Source: Citricoccus sp. K5 (GTDB lineage Bacteria; Actinomycetota; Actinomycetes; Actinomycetales; Micrococcaceae). Taken from it: 64,000 bases of DNA. Below, piece by piece: positions 28,794 through 36,791 of this stretch. The notes beneath the pieces were generated by a model, which was given only the letters and a program-made list of their open reading frames with translations, did no database searches and was not told the DNA's origin. A program made the position numbers and the translations under genes. The stretch is from assembly GCF_902506195.1 (NCBI RefSeq), contig NZ_LR732817.1:124001-188000 (forward strand). Direction: 5' to 3'. Every line of letters begins with the position of its first letter. The first letter of the stretch is position 1.

Positions 28794-29459
28794 GTGGCAA
28801 CAGCAACGCGGACCAGTGCTGCGGTGAACGCGACCGACGTGGCCGACCAGATTCGCGCGGCCATCTTCGCTGGCGAGCTGGTGCCGAACCAGCGGCTCGT
28901 GGAGGCTGACCTGGCCGAGATGTACGGGGCCAGCCGCGGCCATGTGCGCACCGCCCTGTCTGAGCTGACGGTCGAGGGCCTCGTCGAGCGGATCCAGAAC
29001 CGCGGTGCCCGCGTCCGGTCCGTCCCCGTGGAGGAGGCGATCGAGATCGTGGAGGTCCGCTCTGCCCTCGAGGCGCTGTGTGCCGCACGGGCGGCCATGC
29101 GCATCACCGATGCCGAGGCCGAGGAGCTGCGTCAGATCGGGCGGAGCATGGAAACCGCCGTCGAGACCGGGGATCAGGCCGCCTACGCCCAGGGCAACAC
29201 AGACCTGCACTCCACCCTGATTCGCCTGTCCGGACAGAAGACGGCCGCCGCGACGATCGACCGGCTCCGCGCCCAGGCCGTGCGCTTCCAGTACCGCCTG
29301 TTCGCCAAGCCGGGACGCTCGCAGCAGTCCCTGCCCGAGCATCTGGCCATCATCGACGCCGTCTGCGCGCGCGAGCCGGAGGAAGCGGCCCGGGCCATGC
29401 GCGAGCACCTGATGTCCGTGGGTGCGGCCATCGAGGAATCGGTGCGGTCCGGGGCCTGA
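28794..29459 (+). CDS. GntR-family (FCD) transcription regulator
   Basis: 221 residues. Winged helix-turn-helix at residues 15-75 (QIRAAIFAGELVPNQRLVEA, YGASRGHVRTALSELTVEGL), then an all-helical FCD ligand domain with metal-binding His in DLHSTLIRLSG and the later PEHLAIIDAV. It probably controls the divergent PrpF/GalD-like gene through the palindrome at 28746, with the isomerase's pathway intermediate as ligand (inference). GTG start at 28794 after GGGGGAG. Confidence 0.92.
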   Translation: MATATRTSAAVNATDVADQIRAAIFAGELVPNQRLVEADLAEMYGASRGHVRTALSELTVEGLVERIQNRGARVRSVPVEEAIEIVEVRSALEALCAARAAMRITDAEAEELRQIGRSMETAVETGDQAAYAQGNTDLHSTLIRLSGQKTAAATIDRLRAQAVRFQYRLFAKPGRSQQSLPEHLAIIDAVCAREPEEAARAMREHLMSVGAAIEESVRSGA

Positions 29460-29504
29460 GGACTGGAGCAACCGACGGCTGTCCTTCCGGTGATCAGTCG
29501 GTGG

Positions 29505-30878
29505 TCAATTCATGCTCAACGGCTGCTTGCTGGTCTCCTTGGCCAGGGCGACGGCGATCAGCGACACGGCGGCAGCGGCCATCAGGTACCAGCCGGGAGC
29601 TATGGTGCTGCCGCTGGTGGCGATCAGCCAGGTGGCCACCAGGGGTGCGGTCCCGCCGAAGAGCGCGTTGGAGAGGTTGAAGCTCACGGCGAACCCTGAG
29701 TAGCGGACCTTGGTGGGAAACATCTCGGCCAGAAAGCTCGGCAGGGTGCCGTCGTTGAGGGTGAGCATCCCGCCGAGCAGGATCTGCACCAGGAGGACCA
29801 CGAGGAAATTGTCCGTGTCCAAGAGATGGAACGCCGGGATGGTGAAGAGCAGGAAGGCCACCGATGCGCTCATCAGCACCCGTTTGCGGCCGAAGCGGTC
29901 CGAGAGTGAACCCGTGACGAAGATGAAGCCGATGTAGGTCACCAGGGCAACCGTGGTGGCGAAGTAGGACGAGGTCTGGTCGAGGCCGAGCTCCTCGGAA
30001 AGATAGGTCGGCATGTAGCTGAGGATGACGTAGAAGCCCACGGCGTTCAGCAGCACGGCACCGGCCGCTTGCACGAGGCTCGCCCAGTGGTCGCGGAACA
30101 GGGAACTCACGGGGGCCTTGACTGCTTCATCCTTGACGGCCATCTCGCGGAAGGCCGGGGTGTCCTCCAGCTTGCTGCGGATGTATCGGCCGATCAGGCC
30201 CATGGGTGCGGCGAGCAGGAAGGGCAATCGCCATCCCCAATCGGTCATCTGCTGGCTGTCCAGCGTTGCCGTCAGGATCGTGGCGATGAGTGACCCGAGC
30301 AGCAGGCCGGTCGCCGTGCTGGCGGGGACCACTGCGGCATAGACGCCGCGCTTCCCTGGTGGGGCGTATTCCACGAGGAAGGCCGAGGCCCCGGCGTACT
30401 CGCCGGAGGCCGAGAAGCCCTGGATGAGGCGGAGCAGGAGCAGCAGGAGCGGCGCCCAGATGCCGATGGTGACGTAGCCCGGGATGAGAGCGATGAGGAA
30501 GGTGGCCAGGGACATCAGCAGGATGGACCAGGACAGGGCGACCCGGCGTCCGAAGCGGTCGCCGATGTGACCCCAGAAGAAACCACCGAGCGGGCGCACC
30601 AGGAAGGACACGGCGAAGAGCGAGAAGGTCAGCATGAGGCCCGTGGCCGGGTCTGAGTCGGGGAAGAACACCGCTGTGATGGTGACAGCGAGGTAGCCAT
30701 ACATGGCGTAGTCGAACCACTCGACGAAGTTGCCGATGAAGCTGGCTGTGACCACCCTCCGGCGCGTGGCGGTGTCCACCGGAGTATGGGTCTGCCCGCT
30801 GAGGGTCGAGCGCGTTCCGGCGGCGGGTGGCGGCTCGGTGGTGCCGGGGGCAGCAGTGCGGAGCGATGGATCGGTCAC
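29505..30878 (-). CDS. MHS-type MFS transporter (ProP-like metabolite:H+ symporter)
   Basis: 457 residues, twelve spans. The MHS signature is clear: IGNFVEWFDYAMYGYL at the start, GGFFWGHIGDRFGRRVAL, LIQGFSASGEYAGASAFLVE and EMFPTKVRYSGFAVSFNLS. Such carriers move betaine, proline, alpha-ketoglutarate or shikimate with protons. The promoter carries the same composite element as the creatinase and BCCT genes, so creatinine, creatine or a product such as sarcosine is a plausible substrate (inference). GTG start; ribosome site weak. This gene lies downstream of the IclR regulator on the same strand, with 133 bases between them. Confidence 0.9.
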   Translation of the reverse strand: MTDPSLRTAAPGTTEPPPAAGTRSTLSGQTHTPVDTATRRRVVTASFIGNFVEWFDYAMYGYLAVTITAVFFPDSDPATGLMLTFSLFAVSFLVRPLGGFFWGHIGDRFGRRVALSWSILLMSLATFLIALIPGYVTIGIWAPLLLLLLRLIQGFSASGEYAGASAFLVEYAPPGKRGVYAAVVPASTATGLLLGSLIATILTATLDSQQMTDWGWRLPFLLAAPMGLIGRYIRSKLEDTPAFREMAVKDEAVKAPVSSLFRDHWASLVQAAGAVLLNAVGFYVILSYMPTYLSEELGLDQTSSYFATTVALVTYIGFIFVTGSLSDRFGRKRVLMSASVAFLLFTIPAFHLLDTDNFLVVLLVQILLGGMLTLNDGTLPSFLAEMFPTKVRYSGFAVSFNLSNALFGGTAPLVATWLIATSGSTIAPGWYLMAAAAVSLIAVALAKETSKQPLSMN

Positions 30879-30897
30879 GGTGGTCTCATTTCAGCAG

Positions 30898-30963
30898 TTG
30901 CAATGAATGCAATCGGGTTGCGCGATTGCTACCAGTCTGCTGATGTGACGTAGGCCACGTCAA
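30898..30963 (-). promoter_or_regulatory. Promoter and shared composite operator, copy 1 (MFS gene)
   Basis: Read on the minus strand: -35 TTGACG (30963-30958), 18-base spacer, -10 CAGACT (30939-30934). The spacer contains a GTGA-N6-CCAC half-palindrome. Downstream of the -10, at 30898-30929, lies a block whose plus-strand reading is TTGCA-N5-TGCAA-N4-GTTGC. Copies 2 and 3 share this block. The operator sits about 8 bases further from the -35 than in the other copies. Confidence 0.65.
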
Positions 30964-31011
30964 GGGCTTGAGTCCTGGGAGGAGCGGTGTTCTGGCGGGG
31001 ATGCGCGGCCT

Positions 31012-31800
31012 CTAGGCCGGGGTCCATCCCAAGCGCAGGGAAATGCGCCGGGCGGCCTCCCGGCAGGCGGTGGCGAGGCGGGCGATCTCGTCCTGGGGAA
31101 CGCGGTAGAAGGGGGCGGCGACTAGAACGGCTGCCACCACCTCGCCTCGGTGGTCCCTCACAGGGGCAGCGATGCCCACTTCGTCCGGGGAGGTCTCGCA
31201 GTGGTTGACCGCGTGGCCATCCTGCCGCACGGTGGCGAGCCGCTCGAGGTACTCGTCCACGTCTACGGCGGACTCGAAGGCCACGCGACCGGAGGACACC
31301 AACTCACGCACCCGGTCTGGGCCGGTGTGCGCCAGGAAGACCTGGACGCTCGCGCTCAGGCCGGTGGCGTAGCGGCTGCCCAACACGGAAGTGTGCTTGA
31401 CCTGCTGTCGGCTGGGAACTTGTTCCACGGTGACGGCGGTGGTGCCGTCCCAGATGTTCAGGGCGGTCGTCTCCCCGGTGGTCTCGGAGAGCTCGCGAAG
31501 GTCTTCCATGGCGACGCGCCGGACATCCAGGCCCGCCAGCAGGGGTCCGGCCACGGCGATCAGTCCCAGGCCCAGCCGATACTTACGGGAAGCCTCATCC
31601 CGCTCGACCACCTTCTCCTGCTCGAGCGTGGCGAGGATCCGGGACACGCTGGACTTGTGCAGCCCCACCTGAGCGGCGATCTCGGTGACCCCTTGAAGCG
31701 GCTCATCCACCGTGAAGCACCGGATGACCTGCAGGACATTGACGATGACGGACGCGCCACGGGCGCTGTCGCCCGTTTCGGTCCCAGCGGTGGTGGCCAT
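31012..31800 (-). CDS. IclR-family regulator of the creatinine island (predicted)
   Basis: 262 residues. N-terminal helix-turn-helix (GVTEIAAQVGLHKSSVSRIL, residues 38-60) and C-terminal IclR effector domain (TSVLGSRYATGLSASVQVFL, GIAAPVRDHRGEVVAAVLV). It lies between the MFS and creatinase genes, both carrying the shared operator, so it is the best candidate for the regulator binding it; the ligand may be creatine or creatinine. Start ATG 31800 is chosen for its GGGAGAAG ribosome site over the ATG at 31827. Confidence 0.92.
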   Translation of the reverse strand: MATTAGTETGDSARGASVIVNVLQVIRCFTVDEPLQGVTEIAAQVGLHKSSVSRILATLEQEKVVERDEASRKYRLGLGLIAVAGPLLAGLDVRRVAMEDLRELSETTGETTALNIWDGTTAVTVEQVPSRQQVKHTSVLGSRYATGLSASVQVFLAHTGPDRVRELVSSGRVAFESAVDVDEYLERLATVRQDGHAVNHCETSPDEVGIAAPVRDHRGEVVAAVLVAAPFYRVPQDEIARLATACREAARRISLRLGWTPA

Positions 31801-31841
31801 GGAGCTTCTCCCGATGGTCGTTCTCACGATGGGGCCCCCGA

Positions 31842-31874
31842 GTGGGGGTGAGCAGCGGTGCTGCCCACCCCCAC
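31842..31874 (-). terminator. Strong stem-loop between creatinase and IclR genes
   Basis: GTGGGGGTG (31842-31850) pairs with CACCCCCAC (31866-31874), continued by GCAGC/GCTGC around a GGT loop with one mismatch. Both flanking genes are on the minus strand, so the hairpin would reduce read-through from creatinase into the regulator gene. No U-run is present. Confidence 0.5.
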
Positions 31875-31926
31875 GATGTCACGGCCGGCGTCCCCGCGGG
31901 GTGAACTCCACCGGCTGAGGGCCGGG

Positions 31927-33183
31927 TCAGGCGTCGATGATGTTGTTCTCGGGACCGAAGCCGAACTTCGTGATGTTCTCCACGCCGCCATCCTCTCCGA
32001 TGACCAAGATGTCGTGCTCGCGGTAACCACCGGCGCCCGGCTCACCGTCCATGACGGTGATCATCGGCTCCATGGAGACCACCATGCCCGGCTCCAGGAC
32101 CGTGTCGATATCCTCGCGCAGCTCCAGACCGGCCTCGCGGCCGTAGTAGTGGGACAGGACCCCGAACGAGTGGCCATAGCCGAAGGTGCGGTTGGGCAGC
32201 AGGCCGTGGCCGATGTAGATCTCGTTGAGCTCGTGGGCGATGTCCTGGCAGACGGCACCCGGCTTGATCAGCTCGAGGCCGCGGCGGTGGACCTCCACGT
32301 TGACGTTCCACAGTTCCAGGCTGCGCTCGTCCGGCTGGCCGAGGAACAGGGTGCGCTCCAGGGCGGTGTAGTAGCCGGAGGTCATGGGGAAGCAGTTCAG
32401 GGACAGGATGTCCCCGCGCTGCAACTGGCGGGTGGTGGCCCAGTTGTGGGCGCCGTCCGTGTTGATGCCGGACTGGAACCAGACCCAGGTGTCCCGGACC
32501 TCGCGGTGCGGGAAGGTCTTGGCGATCTCGTGCACCATGGCCTCGGTGCCGATCAGGGCGACCTCGTATTCGGTGATGCCCTCGCGGATGGCCGCCTTGA
32601 TGGCCTCGCCGCCGAGGTCGCCGATGCGGGCGCCGTGCTTGATGACCTCGATCTCCTCGGCGGACTTGATCATGCGCTGGCGCATGGCGTCCTGGGACAC
32701 GTCCAGCAACTCGGCGCCGTCGAAGGCGTCCTGGATGCGCTGGCGGGTCAGGCCCGGCAGGAAGTCGTCCTCCACGCCGATCCGGGAGGCCTTCACGCCG
32801 TCCCGCTTCAGGGCCTCCTGAAGGCCGTAGAAGAAGTTGTCCCGCTTCCAGTCGGTGTACACGATGTTCTCGCCGTAGCTGGTGCGCCAGGGCATGCCGG
32901 CATCGATGTTGGCGGTGACGGTGGTGGAGTTGGTGGCGGTGACCACCAGGGCGTAGTTGCGCCCGAAGGTGGTGTAGAGGAAGTCCGAGTAGTACTTGAT
33001 GCCGTGGTAGCTGGTGAGGATGACGGCGTCCAGGGATTTCGCGGCCATGATCTGGCGCAGGCCGGTCAGGCGGCGCTCGAACTCGGCGTCGGAGAAGGTC
33101 AGCTGCTGCTTGGAGCCGTTGTGCAGGGTCTTCAGGCGCTCCAGCTCGGAGACGGACTGCGCGGTGCTGGGGGTGGTGGTCAT
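31927..33183 (-). CDS. Creatinase (creatine amidinohydrolase)
   Basis: 418 residues of the M24B 'pita-bread' fold. It hydrolyses creatine to sarcosine and urea. It follows Pseudomonas creatinase closely: LTSYHGIKYYSDFLYTTFGR, ANIDAGMPWRTSYGENIVYT, WFQSGINTDGAHNWATTR with the catalytic His246 (His232 in Pseudomonas numbering), FGYGHSFGVLSHYYGREAGL and EPMITVMDGEPGAGGYREHD. The metal-ligand set of true aminopeptidases P is not kept, as expected for creatinase. Start ATG 33183 after GAGGAG. It is transcribed from its own promoter with the shared operator. Confidence 0.95.
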   Translation of the reverse strand: MTTTPSTAQSVSELERLKTLHNGSKQQLTFSDAEFERRLTGLRQIMAAKSLDAVILTSYHGIKYYSDFLYTTFGRNYALVVTATNSTTVTANIDAGMPWRTSYGENIVYTDWKRDNFFYGLQEALKRDGVKASRIGVEDDFLPGLTRQRIQDAFDGAELLDVSQDAMRQRMIKSAEEIEVIKHGARIGDLGGEAIKAAIREGITEYEVALIGTEAMVHEIAKTFPHREVRDTWVWFQSGINTDGAHNWATTRQLQRGDILSLNCFPMTSGYYTALERTLFLGQPDERSLELWNVNVEVHRRGLELIKPGAVCQDIAHELNEIYIGHGLLPNRTFGYGHSFGVLSHYYGREAGLELREDIDTVLEPGMVVSMEPMITVMDGEPGAGGYREHDILVIGEDGGVENITKFGFGPENNIIDA

Positions 33184-33205
33184 GGTGTTCTCCTCGGAAA
33201 GTAAG

Positions 33206-33262
33206 TTGCATCGAATGCAACGGCGTTGCATTCATTGTGGGATGTGCGGTGGGTCACGTCAA
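33206..33262 (-). promoter_or_regulatory. Promoter and shared composite operator, copy 2 (creatinase)
   Basis: Minus strand: -35 TTGACG (33262-33257), 17-base spacer, -10 CACAAT (33239-33234). The spacer holds GTGC-N6-TCAC (one mismatch to GTGA-N6-TCAC). The operator block at 33206-33237 reads TTGCA-N5-TGCAA-N4-GTTGC on the plus strand and overlaps the -10 and the start site, the classical position for repression. Leader of about 40 bases before the ATG. Confidence 0.7.
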
Positions 33263-33287
33263 GGGGCACGACGGCGGCCCGTGGCGG

Positions 33288-34118
33288 TCAGCGGGGCAGG
33301 TCCAGTTCCGCGGTGAGATCGGTCCCGAGGTCCGCGGCGACCTGCTCGTAGAGCAGCCGGCCCTTCTCGGGCGAGGAGCCGTCCGGCGCCGAGAGGCAGC
33401 CCGTGTCCGGGGTGCGCGAGGACACCGCGGGAAGGCGGTCGAACCGCGGCAGGTCGGCCGGGGGGTGGCTCACGGCGCGGTCCATGGCCACGAGTTCGGG
33501 GCGCAGATGCAGCATGAGCGAGGTCTCCAGGACCCCTCCGTGCTCGATTTCCCAGCCTGGGAAGCCCTCCGGGTAGACCGCCGCCAGCGTGTCCTCGGAG
33601 ACGTAGTCCCAGTAGGAGAGCAGGAGGACGGTGGGGCTGTCCCGTGGCGGTCCGGCGCTGGCCCTGGCGCCGGCGCCGGTGTCGGCCAGCGCCAGATCCG
33701 CGGCCTCGTACAGGAACTGGTAGTTCTCGTAGTGCCCGTTGAGCACCACGAGGTTGCGGACGCCCTGGCGCAGGAACCCGGCCATGATGCAGCGCGCCTG
33801 GGCGATCAGGGCCGCGGCGTCCAGGCTGACGGTGCCGGCCAGGTGGTCGCCGCCGCCGGACTTCTGCTGCGACTTGTAGCCGTAGGCCAGCGGCTCTGCC
33901 ACCTTGGCGCCGATCCGGGACCCCACCGCCTCGGCGATGGTCGAGGACAGGATGGCGTCCGTTCCCAGGGGCAGGTGGGGGCCGTGCTGCTCGAAGGCTC
34001 CGGCCGGCAGGATCACGGTGGAGTGCTCTCCGGCGGCCCAGTCGCGGTAGGTGTGGGCGTCCAGGTGGGCCAGGCGCGTGGGCTGGGCCGGGGCCGGGGT
34101 TTCGGGGGTGCTGGTCAC
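33288..34118 (-). CDS. Creatininase (creatinine amidohydrolase)
   Basis: 276 residues. It opens creatinine to creatine. The creatininase-family metal ligands are visible: Glu, His and Asp in LPAGAFEQHGPHLPLGTDAI, and His and Glu in VVLNGHYENYQFLYE. A long segment between (SGGGDHLAGTVSL) matches creatininase rather than the mycofactocin peptidase MftE branch. It starts with GTG overlapping the BCCT stop (GTGA), so transporter and enzyme are translationally coupled. The family also includes other amidohydrolases, but a creatinase gene next door makes creatininase the sensible call. Confidence 0.92.
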   Translation of the reverse strand: MTSTPETPAPAQPTRLAHLDAHTYRDWAAGEHSTVILPAGAFEQHGPHLPLGTDAILSSTIAEAVGSRIGAKVAEPLAYGYKSQQKSGGGDHLAGTVSLDAAALIAQARCIMAGFLRQGVRNLVVLNGHYENYQFLYEAADLALADTGAGARASAGPPRDSPTVLLLSYWDYVSEDTLAAVYPEGFPGWEIEHGGVLETSLMLHLRPELVAMDRAVSHPPADLPRFDRLPAVSSRTPDTGCLSAPDGSSPEKGRLLYEQVAADLGTDLTAELDLPR

Positions 34119-35896
34119 GTCTTCGGTGTCCTCTCGGTGGTCGTCCGGTAGCCGTAGGGGTCCTGCGGCTCCGTGAGGGTCCCAGGACCCACGCCGAGGC
34201 GCGGATCGGGGCGGGGGATACCGTCCTCATCGCACAGCTCGTCCTCCGCGCGGTGCCCCGGGTCGTTGATGTCCTTCTCCAGCTGCCGGGTCTCCCGGGT
34301 CCGGGACCGGAGGCGCCGGACGAGGTTGATGATCATCAGCACGATCACGAAGGAGAACGGGAAGCCGCCGATGATGGTGCCGGTCTGGACCGTGTCCACG
34401 GCGTCCACCCCACCGATGGACAGCAGTACCAGGGCCACGGTGGCGATGGAGGCCACCAGGACCACCCGGAACCAGGGGCCGGACTTCTTGGGGGCCGAGA
34501 CGAACTCCGCGAGGGCGTAGGTGCCGGAGTCCAGGGACGTGACGTAGTAGGTGGCCACCAGGATGGTCGCCACGATGATCAGCAGCGTGCCGATCCACGG
34601 CACCATCTCCAGCATCGAGAACAGGGCGGAGGAGGTGTCCTCGGCCGCGTCGGCGGAGATCTGCCCGGACTCGTTGTCGTAGTGGATGCCGGCGGAGCCG
34701 ATGACGCCCACCCAGACCATGACGATCAGGGACGGGATGATGGTCACGCCCAGGACGAACTGGCGGATGGTGCGGCCGCGGGAGATGCGGGCGATGAAGC
34801 CGGCCACGAAGGGCGAGAAGGCGATGACCCAGCACCAGATGAACACGGTCCACCAGCCGTTCCAGCTGTCCGACCAGTCCGCCAGCGGCGTTCCGGCGCC
34901 CTCGGCCCCGGCGAAGAAGCTCATCGGGATGAAGTGCTGGAAGAACGAGCCGAACGTCTGGGACATGTTGGAGAGCAGGTAGACCGTGGGGCCGAAGACG
35001 AAGACGGCGACGACCAGCACGATGGACAGGATCGAGTTCGTCTCGGAAATGCGCTTCATCCCCTTGTTGACGCCCAGGAACGCTGAGACGGCGGTCAGGA
35101 GGCCGAAGGCGAGGATGACGATGACCCACACCAGGGTGCTGCTCTCGATCGGCAGCACCTGGGTGGCGCCGGAGGTGAACTGCATGGCCGCGAAGCCGAA
35201 CGACGTGGCCAGTCCGAGCACGGTGGCCAAGATGGCCAGCAGCTCGATCACGACGCCGGCCGGCCGCTGGACGCGTCTCGGCAGCAGGTCCACGGTCGCC
35301 TCGCGGAACGTGAGGGTCTTGCCGAGGTTGTGGTGGGAGTAAGCCAGGCAGATCGCGACGACGCAGTACATGGCCCAGGCGGTCAGGCCCCAGTGGAAGT
35401 AGGTCCACACGATCCCGCCCTCGCCCGGGTTCGCACCCGTGGGGATCACGGGGGTCCCCTCGCGCAGCATGACGGGCTCCGCCACGGACCAGAAGATCAG
35501 GCCGATGCCCTGGCCGCAGGCGAAGAGCATGGAGTACCAGGCGAAGTTGCTGTGCTCCGGCCGCGCCTTGGGCCCGCCGAGCCGGACCGTGCCGACCTTG
35601 CTGATGCACAGCCAGGCGCAGACGCCGACGGCGATGAGGGAGTAGAGCACAAACCACCAGGTGAACCCGCCGGTGACGAAGGTCCTCAGGCGGCCAATCA
35701 GGGCAGCAGCACCCTCGGGGTTGACCGTCACGGCCACCACGGCCGCGATGATCAGCACCGGCGGCAGGATCATGATGATGGCCCGGTCCAGAGGCGGGAT
35801 GATCCGTCCTCGGAATCGCGGGAGGGTGACCGTCCGTTCGCTCCCCGCGGCGGGGCTGTCCTCGGTGACGGTGGCGGATTTCTCAGGGGTGGACAT
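34115..35896 (-). CDS. BCCT-family transporter, predicted creatinine/creatine or betaine uptake
   Basis: 593 residues, twelve spans. BCCT signatures: SNFAWYSMLFACGQGIGLIF, the GWWTVFIWCWVIAFSPFVAG block in TM8, and IARISRGRTIRQFVLGV after it. These carriers take up quaternary or N-methylated compounds (betaine, choline, carnitine) with Na+ or H+. The coupling with creatininase and the shared operator point to creatinine or creatine uptake here (inference). Start ATG 35896 with GGAGGAAG; a longer reading frame upstream runs through the promoter and is rejected. Hydrophilic N- and C-terminal tails, the latter with an Arg-rich stretch RRLRSRTRETRQ. Confidence 0.93.
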   Translation of the reverse strand: MSTPEKSATVTEDSPAAGSERTVTLPRFRGRIIPPLDRAIIMILPPVLIIAAVVAVTVNPEGAAALIGRLRTFVTGGFTWWFVLYSLIAVGVCAWLCISKVGTVRLGGPKARPEHSNFAWYSMLFACGQGIGLIFWSVAEPVMLREGTPVIPTGANPGEGGIVWTYFHWGLTAWAMYCVVAICLAYSHHNLGKTLTFREATVDLLPRRVQRPAGVVIELLAILATVLGLATSFGFAAMQFTSGATQVLPIESSTLVWVIVILAFGLLTAVSAFLGVNKGMKRISETNSILSIVLVVAVFVFGPTVYLLSNMSQTFGSFFQHFIPMSFFAGAEGAGTPLADWSDSWNGWWTVFIWCWVIAFSPFVAGFIARISRGRTIRQFVLGVTIIPSLIVMVWVGVIGSAGIHYDNESGQISADAAEDTSSALFSMLEMVPWIGTLLIIVATILVATYYVTSLDSGTYALAEFVSAPKKSGPWFRVVLVASIATVALVLLSIGGVDAVDTVQTGTIIGGFPFSFVIVLMIINLVRRLRSRTRETRQLEKDINDPGHRAEDELCDEDGIPRPDPRLGVGPGTLTEPQDPYGYRTTTERTPKT

Positions 35897-35930
35897 GTCG
35901 ACTTCCTCCAGGGGGCACAGTCGCTGGCTG

Positions 35931-35988
35931 TTGCACTTAAGGCAACGCGGTTGCGCTACAGAATGACAGTGACTCAGGTCACCGTCAA
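35931..35988 (-). promoter_or_regulatory. Promoter and shared composite operator, copy 3 (BCCT-creatininase)
   Basis: Minus strand: -35 TTGACG (35988-35983), 17-base spacer, -10 CATTCT (35965-35960). The spacer contains a complete GTGA-N6-TCAC palindrome (35969-35982). The operator block at 35931-35962 reads TTGCA-N5-GGCAA-N4-GTTGC on the plus strand and overlaps the -10, as in copy 2. Confidence 0.7.
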
Positions 35989-36006
35989 GCCCTGGCCGGG
36001 AGGACG

Positions 36007-36666
36007 TCAGATGACGCTGCGGACCGCCGCGTCGAAGTGGCGGACGTGCTCGGCGGCGATGGACTCCGCCCGCTCCTGGTCGCCGGCCAGGATCGCGTCC
36101 AGCAGGCCGAGGTGCTCGCGGATGTGGCCGGCGACGTCCGGGAGGCGGTCCACCACCACGCACCAGATCCGGGTGGCGAGGTTGTCCAGGCGGATCAGGG
36201 ACTCCTCGAGATGGTGGTTGCCCGCCGTGCGGTAGACGAGCCGGTGGACGGCCAGGTCCAGCGCCATCACCTCCCGCTGCGGGGTGGTGTGGTCCAATCG
36301 CTCGATCCCCTCCCGGGCCTCCAGCAGGGCTGCGCGGGTTTCCGGGCTCACGTTCCCCGCAGCCTTGCGGGCGGCCAGGGGCTCCAGGAGCTGGCGCACC
36401 TCGGAGACGGCGGCCAGCTCGGTGATGTCCACGCGGGTGGCGAAGGTGCCCCGCCGGGGATAGGAGACGACCAGGTGATCCGTCTCGAGGCGCTTCAGGG
36501 CTTCCCGCAGCGGCGTGCGCCCGAATCCGAGGTCACTGACGAGTTGGAGTTCCTGGAGCGGCTCGCCGGGGGCGATGTCCAGCATGATCAACCGGTCCCT
36601 GAGGGCGCGGTAGGCCTGCTCGGCGAGCGAGAGGCCGGTGGGGGCAAGGTTCGTTGCGGTGGTCAT
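36007..36666 (-). CDS. GntR-family (FCD) regulator of the glyA-sox operon (predicted)
   Basis: 219 residues. Winged helix-turn-helix (ALRDRLIMLDIAPGEPLQEL, GFGRTPLREALKRLETDHLV) and FCD domain (LDLAVHRLVYRTAGNHHLEE, HIREHLGLLDAI with metal-binding His). Divergent from glyA across a 125-base gap that carries a clean palindrome, so it likely controls both itself and the glyA-soxBDAG-sdaA operon. It is a different family from the IclR upstream, so the island is under two-stage control. Confidence 0.92.
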   Translation of the reverse strand: MTTATNLAPTGLSLAEQAYRALRDRLIMLDIAPGEPLQELQLVSDLGFGRTPLREALKRLETDHLVVSYPRRGTFATRVDITELAAVSEVRQLLEPLAARKAAGNVSPETRAALLEAREGIERLDHTTPQREVMALDLAVHRLVYRTAGNHHLEESLIRLDNLATRIWCVVVDRLPDVAGHIREHLGLLDAILAGDQERAESIAAEHVRHFDAAVRSVI

Positions 36667-36709
36667 GAGGTCCTTCGGCTCGTCGGACGGTCCGCATTCC
36701 TGCAGGCCC

Positions 36710-36759
36710 TTGACGGGGTGTGATCATCATCATACTGTAGACCGCAGCTTGATATATCA
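36710..36759 (+). promoter_or_regulatory. glyA-sox operon promoter with GntR-type operator
   Basis: -35 TTGACG (36710-36715), 17-base spacer, -10 TACTGT (36733-36738). The palindrome TGATATATCA (36750-36759) lies just past the predicted start at about 36745, a repressor position and a typical FCD-GntR site. A leader of about 47 bases ends in the AGGAG ribosome site of glyA. Confidence 0.6.
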
Positions 36760-36791
36760 GTTGTCTTCAAGAGGCGTACCAGGAGATCATC

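Noticed and set aside
33288-34118. Mycofactocin MftE peptidase as identity of the creatininase-family gene
   Set aside because: Coupled to a BCCT transporter and next to creatinase, with no mft genes; creatininase is the better reading.
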